Shown here: one piece after another, positions 39,303-44,442 of the stretch
Position numbering within the stretch: the first letter of the stretch is position 1
Layout: each line of letters opens with the position of its first letter
Source: UMGS1649 sp045534225
GTDB lineage: Bacteria > Bacillota > Clostridia > TANB77 > CAG-465
Direction: 5' to 3'
Assembly (NCBI GenBank): GCA_045534225.1
Contig: JAZSJJ010000002.1
Location: 1-44,442 of the forward strand
Length of the DNA stretch: 44,442 bases
Notes under the pieces: model-generated
Seen by the model: only the letters and a program-made list of their open reading frames with translations
Database searches by the model: none
Told to the model about the DNA's origin: nothing
Made by a program: the position numbers and the translations under genes

Positions 39303-40328
39303 ATGAAAATTGGAAAGCATACTATTGTTTTTGAAAACACTCCTGTTATATTGTCTACTGGTTCGGCTGTTGGTCCGAAAGAAAAAGAAGGTCCACTTTC
39401 ACCTTACTTTGATACTACAATAGATGATGTATACTTTGGTGAAAAAACTTTTGAAAAAGCAGAATCTAAATTTATGGCCGAAGCTATAGACTTAGCTATT
39501 AAAAAAGCTAATATGAATAAGAATAAAATAGACTATATGTTTGCAGGTGATTTATTAAACCAATGTATTTCTTCAGGATATACTGCAAGAAATCTTAGTA
39601 TTCCATTCTTTGGGCTTTATGGTGCCTGCTCTACATTTGCTGAAGCAAATATACTAGCCGCATCTTTTGTAAATGCTGGTTATGCATATAACTCAATTGC
39701 ATCGGCTTCCTCTCACTTCTGTGCTTCTGAGAGGCAATTTAGATTACCTTTAGAACAAGGAACACAAATGACTCCAAATAGCCAATGGACGGTTACTGGT
39801 AGTGGTGCTACCTTAATAGCTAAAGCGGATGAGAATAATATTAAACAATATCCACATATATCTATGGCTACTCCAGGTAAAGTAATTGACCTTGGAATTA
39901 AAGACATTGCTAATATGGGAGCTGCTATGATGCCTGCTGCTTTTGATACTATTGTTACTCACCTTGAAGATACTAAGCGCTCCCCAGACTACTACGATTT
40001 AATAGTTACTGGAGATTTAGGAAAACTTGGTTCAAAACTTTTAATAGAGCAACTAAAGGAATATGGTTACGACATATCTAAACAGCATATGGATTGTGGT
40101 GTTAAAATTTTTGATACAGAAACTCAAGATGTTGGTGTTGGCGGTAGTGGATGTGGTTGCTCAGCCTCTGTATTTGCTGCATACATTTATCCACTACTTA
40201 AGAAAAAAGAAATTAACAAAGTACTATTTCTTGCAACAGGTGCACTTATGAGCCCAGTCTCTTTAGGGCAAGGTGAATCTATTCCTGGTGTTGCACATGC
40301 TTTTGTAATTGAGAACTTGGAGGTGTAA
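39303..40328 (+). CDS. spoVAD: Stage V sporulation protein AD
   Basis: 341 aa, thiolase-like fold: IVFENTPVILSTGSAVGPKEKEGPL, FAGDLLNQCISSGYTARN, FFGLYGACSTFAEA, and VGVGGSGCGCSASVFAAYIYP. SpoVAD binds DPA during its uptake into the forespore. Start: ATG preceding KIGKHTIV, 17 bp after spoVAC, SD GGTGG. Length as in Bacillus and clostridia. Confidence 0.95.
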   Translation: MKIGKHTIVFENTPVILSTGSAVGPKEKEGPLSPYFDTTIDDVYFGEKTFEKAESKFMAEAIDLAIKKANMNKNKIDYMFAGDLLNQCISSGYTARNLSIPFFGLYGACSTFAEANILAASFVNAGYAYNSIASASSHFCASERQFRLPLEQGTQMTPNSQWTVTGSGATLIAKADENNIKQYPHISMATPGKVIDLGIKDIANMGAAMMPAAFDTIVTHLEDTKRSPDYYDLIVTGDLGKLGSKLLIEQLKEYGYDISKQHMDCGVKIFDTETQDVGVGGSGCGCSASVFAAYIYPLLKKKEINKVLFLATGALMSPVSLGQGESIPGVAHAFVIENLEV

Positions 40329-40329
40329 C

Positions 40330-40698
40330 ATGGAATTATTTTTAGCATATCTTAAAGTATTTATTACTGGCGGAATAATATGTACAATAGGTCAAATATT
40401 AATAGACAAAACCAAACTTACGCCCGCAAGAATTCTAGTACTGTTTGTTGTCCTCGGTGTTGTTTTAACTGGTCTTGGCATATACAAACCTATAGTGGAC
40501 TTTGGTGGCTCTGGGGCTACTGTTCCTATTAGTGGATTTGGTTATGCTTTGGCAAATGGTGTTAAAGAAGAAATAGATAAAAATGGTCTTTTGGGCATTT
40601 TTACTGGTGGTATAACTGCTACTTCTGCTGGTATAACCGCTGCTATAGTTTTTGGATATTTAGGAGCATTAATTTCTAAGTCTAATATTAAGAAATAG
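40330..40698 (+). CDS. spoVAE: Stage V sporulation protein AE
   Basis: 122 aa, membrane protein: ITGGIICTIGQILIDKTKLTPARILVLF, GSGATVPISGFGYALANGVKEEID and a Gly/Ala-rich final helix. Homologous to SpoVAC in its repeats. SD GGAGGTG; starts 1 bp after spoVAD. The clostridial minimal AC-AD-AE set is complete; SpoVAA/AB/AF are absent from this locus. Confidence 0.95.
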   Translation: MELFLAYLKVFITGGIICTIGQILIDKTKLTPARILVLFVVLGVVLTGLGIYKPIVDFGGSGATVPISGFGYALANGVKEEIDKNGLLGIFTGGITATSAGITAAIVFGYLGALISKSNIKK

Positions 40699-40700
40699 CG

Positions 40701-40730
40701 TTGCATATTTTTCTCCTTTTAATATATAAT
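40701..40730 (+). promoter_or_regulatory. Promoter of the PHP-domain gene
   Basis: TTGCAT, 18 nt, TATAAT; the intervening leader has a CTGTTT-TAAT-AAACAG hairpin just before the SD. Confidence 0.6.
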
Positions 40731-40782
40731 AGTTTCAAGTTAGAATTATATTTCCTGTTTTAATAAACAGAAAGGAGGATTT

Positions 40783-41658
40783 ATGGAACCCAGACTTATT
40801 GACCTACATGTGCATAGCAAACATTCCGATGGCAATTCTTCTCTTAACCAAATAGCCCAAATGTGTAAAGAAAATAACGTTGGAGTTATTTCTCTTACCG
40901 AACATTACACTTTAGCATCTCTTACAAAATTCCGTAGAATCGTTGGTAAAAGTATGGAAGTTATTCCAGGTGTTGAGCTTAGTTCTTCCCTGTTGCAACA
41001 TGGACTTAGTAAAAAACACGTGTGTCATATAATATCGTATTTCTCTACAACTAAAATTTATAAAGTATTTGACGAATATGAACTAAGTAGAAAAAAATGC
41101 GTAAAAAAGACATTGGAGCTTCTAAAAAAAGAAGGTATCAACCTCTCTTATACCAAAGTATTGGAATGTGCAAGAAACCCTGAAAGTGTCGGTCGTTTCG
41201 ATATAGCAATTGCTCTTCATCGTTATGGCTATGCAAAAACACCTTCTCAGGCATATACAGAATTCTTTGATACTTCTTCTCATATCTACGTAGATAGAGA
41301 AAAGATGGAAATAGATAAACTCATTAAATCTTTAATAGAATGTGGCGGCGTACCTGTACTCGCCCACCCTAAGACTTTAAGACTTAATGAGTCAGACATG
41401 AGAGAATTCGTTATTTTGCTTAAGAGTTATGGTCTTCAAGGTATGGAAGTGTATAACCCGCACAATTCAGACGAAAGGCGTAATTTCTACCTTGAACTTT
41501 GTAACGAGTTCGACCTTGTCCCTACCGTTGGTTCAGACTTTCACGGGCGTTCAGCAGACAATGTAGAAATTGGTCTTGGAATGGAGCGAAATCTTTGTAT
41601 TTCAGATTATGACATTGTTCGTAATTTGAAAGAACGGAAACACAAATTATTTGACTAG
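40783..41658 (+). CDS. PHP-domain phosphoesterase (RNase AM-like)
   Basis: 291 aa. Metal motifs: LIDLHVHSKHSDG (H-x-H, D), ISLTEHYTL, ECGGVPVLAHPKTL and VGSDFHG. This set matches the TrpH/YciV branch of the PHP family, whose E. coli member (RNase AM) trims rRNA 5' ends. GVELSSS and YNPHNSDER are also branch-typical. Nucleotidase activity on pAp is another known possibility. SD AAAGGAGG. GC higher than the spoVA genes before it. Confidence 0.85.
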   Translation: MEPRLIDLHVHSKHSDGNSSLNQIAQMCKENNVGVISLTEHYTLASLTKFRRIVGKSMEVIPGVELSSSLLQHGLSKKHVCHIISYFSTTKIYKVFDEYELSRKKCVKKTLELLKKEGINLSYTKVLECARNPESVGRFDIAIALHRYGYAKTPSQAYTEFFDTSSHIYVDREKMEIDKLIKSLIECGGVPVLAHPKTLRLNESDMREFVILLKSYGLQGMEVYNPHNSDERRNFYLELCNEFDLVPTVGSDFHGRSADNVEIGLGMERNLCISDYDIVRNLKERKHKLFD

Positions 41659-41681
41659 AGTTAATAACTCTAGTCTTTTTT
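41653..41681 (+). terminator. Terminator of the PHP gene
   Basis: 10-bp stem GACTAGAGTT / AACTCTAGTC with a small loop and six T; the stop codon TAG lies in its left arm. Confidence 0.9.
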
Positions 41682-41735
41682 ATCCATCTTAAAAATCATA
41701 CACCCATTGAAACTACTGGCTTTCGTTTACATAAT

Positions 41736-41764
41736 TTGATTTTTCATCCTATCTGTGGTATAAT
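41736..41764 (+). promoter_or_regulatory. Promoter of the acetyltransferase-glmM operon
   Basis: TTGATT, 17 nt, TATAAT, 50 bp before the first gene; the leader has a GGTCA/TGACC repeat. Confidence 0.75.
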
Positions 41765-41814
41765 AGTTCGGTCAGATAAAATTTGACCAAAAATAATTAT
41801 TGGAGGTATAACGT

Positions 41815-42504
41815 ATGGAAAATTGTACGAATATTACTGTTCGTGATCTTTTTGACACTGAACAGTATCTTGCAAGAGAATTGCTTGAAAACCAAACATA
41901 CCCTTGGGAAGTCCTTCCTAAGATAGAAGAGTTTATCTTAAAACTCGGTCCTACTCTTAACAAAGAAGAGTTTGATCTTATTTCCGGTGCTGACGGCAAA
42001 ACCAATGTATGGATTGCTAAGGATGCAAAAGTTGCAGCAGACGCCCACCTTTACGGTCCGCTTATTGTAGACCATGGTACCGAAATCCGTCACGGAGCTT
42101 TCATCCGTGGCAAAGTAATCATAGGAAAGAACTGTGTTATTGGTAACTCTACTGAAATTAAAAATGCAGTAGTTATGGATAATGCACAACTTCCCCACTA
42201 CAACTATGTTGGCGACTCTGTGGTAGGTAACTATGCACATCTTGGAGCCGGCGCCATCATTTCTAACCTTAAGAGTACAAAAACTCAGGTTGTAATTGAT
42301 GGAACTATCGAAACTGGTCTCCGCAAGGTTGGTGCATTCCTTGGCGACCATGTAGAAGTTGGATGCAATTCTGTCTTAAACCCCGGTACCGTTATCGGAA
42401 AAGGCTCTATTGTCTATCCTGTTTCTTGTATCCGCGGAATCATTCCCGCTGATCACATTGTAAGCACCAAACTTACTATGATTGAGAAGGAGAAAAGAAA
42501 ATGA
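41815..42504 (+). CDS. Left-handed beta-helix acyltransferase resembling the GlmU C-terminal domain
   Basis: 229 aa. A helical start (1-60) precedes hexapeptide repeats from about 65 (VWIAKDAKVAADAHLYGPLIVDHGTEIRHGAFIRG). The segment GNSTEIKNAVVMDNAQLPHYNYVGDSVVG is very like GlmU 'E.KNS.......H..Y.GD..iG', including the catalytic His; LGAGAIISNLK follows. The uridylyltransferase domain of GlmU is missing. Adjacent glmM makes glucosamine-1-P, the substrate of the GlmU acetyl transfer, so a split pathway enzyme is plausible. SD GGAGGT. It could act on another amino sugar. Confidence 0.82.
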   Translation: MENCTNITVRDLFDTEQYLARELLENQTYPWEVLPKIEEFILKLGPTLNKEEFDLISGADGKTNVWIAKDAKVAADAHLYGPLIVDHGTEIRHGAFIRGKVIIGKNCVIGNSTEIKNAVVMDNAQLPHYNYVGDSVVGNYAHLGAGAIISNLKSTKTQVVIDGTIETGLRKVGAFLGDHVEVGCNSVLNPGTVIGKGSIVYPVSCIRGIIPADHIVSTKLTMIEKEKRK

Positions 42505-43889
42505 GAAGACTTTTTGGCACCGATGGTATCAGAGGCATCGCAAACAAAACTCTGACCGCCGACCTTGCATATAAGGTAGGCCTTGCAACCGCAAAGCTCA
42601 TCACAACCAACCATTTCCGTGATGTAAAAAGTTCTCCTTTTGGAGACGATAAGCCGGTAGTAATTATTGGCACAGATACCAGACCTTCAAAAGATATGAT
42701 TGTTTCTGCAATCACTTCTGGTCTTACCGCCGGCGGAATTAACATTGTGCCGGTTGGCATACTCCCCACTCCTGCAATTGCATATCTTACAAAGCTCTAT
42801 TCATTTGCAGCACTGGGCATTATGATAACCGCATCACATAACCCTAAGGAATACAATGGTATCAAAATCATTGGACCTGATGGTTACAAGCTTCCCGACC
42901 AGCTCGAGGAACAAATCGAGGATCTGATTTCCAAAATCGAACCCGATACAGTAGCAAGCTACTACGCAGAAACCTGTGGCAAAATCATTTCGAACTATAC
43001 CACGCTTGCAGCGAACGACTACTTTGCATCCCTTATGCAGTTTAAGTACAAACCCATAAGAATTGCTGTAGACTGTTCCAATGGTTCTGCTTCTACCTGC
43101 TACCAAATCTTCAAGTCCTTGGGACTTTCTGTCCGCGAGTACAACACCGATGTGTCTGGCGAACACATCAACGAAGGCTGCGGTTCTATGCATCTTGAGT
43201 TCCTTCAGGATCTTATTAAGAATTCTGGTCTCACCTTTGACTGCGGTATCGCTTTTGACGGAGATGCAGACAGATGTCTCTTGGTTGATGAAAACGGCGA
43301 AATCGTTGATGGCGACCATGTGCTTGCAATCGTTGGTGGTTTTCTTAAAGACCTTGGTCTTCTTAAGAACAACCTCATCGTTGGTACTGTAATGTCCAAC
43401 TTAGGACTTGTAAAGTTCTGTGAGGAAAAGGGAATCAAATTCCTTTCTACCAAAGTTGGCGACAAGTATGTTCTTGAGGAAATGATTACCAACAATGGTT
43501 CTCTTGGTGGCGAACAATCTGGTCACATTATCTTCAAAGAGTATGCAACTACCGGTGATGGTATCCTTACCGCACTCATGGTGCTTAACATCATGGATAA
43601 AACCGGCAAGAAACTCTCTGAACTTAAGAATCAGATGTTCAAATACCCGCAGGTATCCACACAAATCACAGCAACGCCCGAACAAAAGAATGCATTTATT
43701 GCAAACAATTCTTTGAGACAGCGTATCAACGATTTGGTATACGAAACCTTGGGTAACGATGGTCGTTCTGTTGTTCGTCCTTCCGGCACAGAGAACTATA
43801 TTCGTATCATGGTTGAAGGCAAAGACTACGACACCATCGCAAAACTTCGCGATGATATCCAAGCTTTGATTCTTGAAAGTCTTAAATAA
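42501..43889 (+). CDS. glmM: Phosphoglucosamine mutase
   Basis: 462 aa, alpha-D-phosphohexomutase family. RLFGTDGIRGIAN at the start, the catalytic serine in ITASHNPKEYNGIK (Ser112), metal site CGIAFDGDADRCL, sugar-binding GGEQSGHI and phosphate-binding RPSGTENYIRIMVE. The GTDGIRG start and GGEQSGH are more GlmM than PMM/PGM. Converts glucosamine-6-P to glucosamine-1-P for UDP-GlcNAc. Overlaps the preceding acetyltransferase gene by 4 bp (ATGA). Clearly GC-richer than the window background, with C-ending codons. Confidence 0.93.
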   Translation: MRRLFGTDGIRGIANKTLTADLAYKVGLATAKLITTNHFRDVKSSPFGDDKPVVIIGTDTRPSKDMIVSAITSGLTAGGINIVPVGILPTPAIAYLTKLYSFAALGIMITASHNPKEYNGIKIIGPDGYKLPDQLEEQIEDLISKIEPDTVASYYAETCGKIISNYTTLAANDYFASLMQFKYKPIRIAVDCSNGSASTCYQIFKSLGLSVREYNTDVSGEHINEGCGSMHLEFLQDLIKNSGLTFDCGIAFDGDADRCLLVDENGEIVDGDHVLAIVGGFLKDLGLLKNNLIVGTVMSNLGLVKFCEEKGIKFLSTKVGDKYVLEEMITNNGSLGGEQSGHIIFKEYATTGDGILTALMVLNIMDKTGKKLSELKNQMFKYPQVSTQITATPEQKNAFIANNSLRQRINDLVYETLGNDGRSVVRPSGTENYIRIMVEGKDYDTIAKLRDDIQALILESLK

Positions 43890-43905
43890 GTCTGAACAAA
43901 AATAT

Positions 43906-43937
43906 AGGAGTAAATGTTAAACATTTACTCCTTATTT
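43906..43937 (+). terminator. Terminator of the glmM operon
   Basis: 12-bp stem AGGAGTAAATGT / ACATTTACTCCT with a 3-nt loop and T-rich tail, about 17 bp after the stop. Confidence 0.85.
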
Positions 43938-43991
43938 TATTATATTTAACAATAACTATACCTTCAGTTTACTCATATAAATTGTAATTTG

Positions 43992-44387
43992 TTATTTACT
44001 TATTACTTTTTTCTGCCAACTTTTTTCATTACATTTTGGACATTTCATATATCTTGTTCTTCCCATGTGCATAGCCCAAAATACACTTAAATATTCTGGT
44101 ACATATTTATAATGACATTTATCACATTCATAGTATCCTGCTGTTTGTTCTATTTTTATTGCCTTACCAACTCCTACTGCAAATACTATAGAACCAAATA
44201 CTATTAAAATAAGTCTAATCCAAGATTGCATTTCTACAAAAGATGCTACGAATATTAGAATTAAAAATGTTAATGATGAGAAATAACCTATAACAATCTC
44301 CAAATTTAATAATTGTTTGTCTTTTTCTTCTCTTTCTTTTTCCATTTTTAATAAATTTTCTTCAGCTTGTTTTTTATAATCCTCCAC
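43992..44387 (-). CDS. Two-helix membrane protein with C-terminal zinc ribbon
   Basis: 131 aa from a GTG with GGGGAGG eight bases upstream. A charged coiled coil (1-28), two membrane helices (about 30-50 and 55-75), then YYECDKCHYKYVPEYLSV and RYMKCPKCNEKSWQKK: two C-x2-C pairs forming a zinc ribbon. No named family; similar small proteins occur in clostridia. The frame stays open upstream to the window edge (ending ...NELLSGEVIK), so a longer protein cut by the edge cannot be excluded. Confidence 0.65.
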   Translation of the reverse strand: MEDYKKQAEENLLKMEKEREEKDKQLLNLEIVIGYFSSLTFLILIFVASFVEMQSWIRLILIVFGSIVFAVGVGKAIKIEQTAGYYECDKCHYKYVPEYLSVFWAMHMGRTRYMKCPKCNEKSWQKKVISK

Positions 44388-44442
44388 TTTAATTACCTCC
44401 CCACTTAATAATTCATTTACACTTATTTTAAGTTCATTGCAT

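Overview
The window is chromosomal DNA of an AT-rich (background roughly 27-32% GC by eye), endospore-forming, monoderm Bacillota, most likely an uncultured gut clostridium. Supporting genes are spoIIE, spoVAC/AD/AE, yqfC/yqfD and yabP/yabQ/divIC, AT-rich Shine-Dalgarno-led genes throughout, and a type IV pilus locus with no outer-membrane secretin. No prophage, IS element or CRISPR array is visible.

Layout. (1) 1-7643, minus strand: a type IV pilus operon read from a promoter near 7640: pilM-pilN fusion, pilO, a PilP-position membrane protein, a main pilin, a prepilin-peptidase-half/prepilin fusion, two small pilin-like proteins, pilB, pilT, and the first codons of a pilC-like gene at the left edge. 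(2) 7771-12371: Asp23, another prepilin, a DgkA-PAP2 fusion, ybeY, yqfD, yqfC. (3) 12438-15175: a LytTR/GHKL two-component pair flanked by an exact 14-nt repeat, a 470-bp gap holding a possible 9-codon ORF, and a Cys-rich 50-aa sporulation-type peptide with a sigma-K-like promoter. (4) 15191-26978: divIC/yabQ/yabP, thioredoxin-like and membrane proteins, OGG-type glycosylase, DHH phosphoesterase, TVP38-family protein, a block of unknown genes of higher GC, tRNA-Gly, AGCS symporter, spoIIE and a coat-like Met/Asn/Tyr-rich protein with a second sigma-K-like promoter. (5) 27038-35317: mini-RNase III, TlpA-like thioredoxin, RelA/SpoT-type HD protein, a short aspartokinase, a ParE-like toxin-antitoxin pair, ABC-F ATPase, HAD hydrolase, a BIG2-domain pilin and tRNA-Cys. 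(6) 35420-44442: unknown coiled-coil genes, pgeF, the spoVA operon, a PHP phosphoesterase, a stand-alone GlmU-type acetyltransferase next to glmM, and a zinc-ribbon membrane protein.

The genes fall into three themes: a surface pilus machine with several pilin-like subunits (at least five with class III leaders plus one degenerate), sporulation and cortex/coat/DPA functions, and ordinary housekeeping. Scattered among them are single-gene transcription units of clearly higher GC (about 38-45% by eye), most with their own near-consensus promoter and hairpin terminator. The least conventional content is the pilus operon (two gene fusions, a peptidase half lacking the catalytic aspartate region, pilins without Glu5), the repeat-flanked two-component locus, and these compositionally distinct cassettes.
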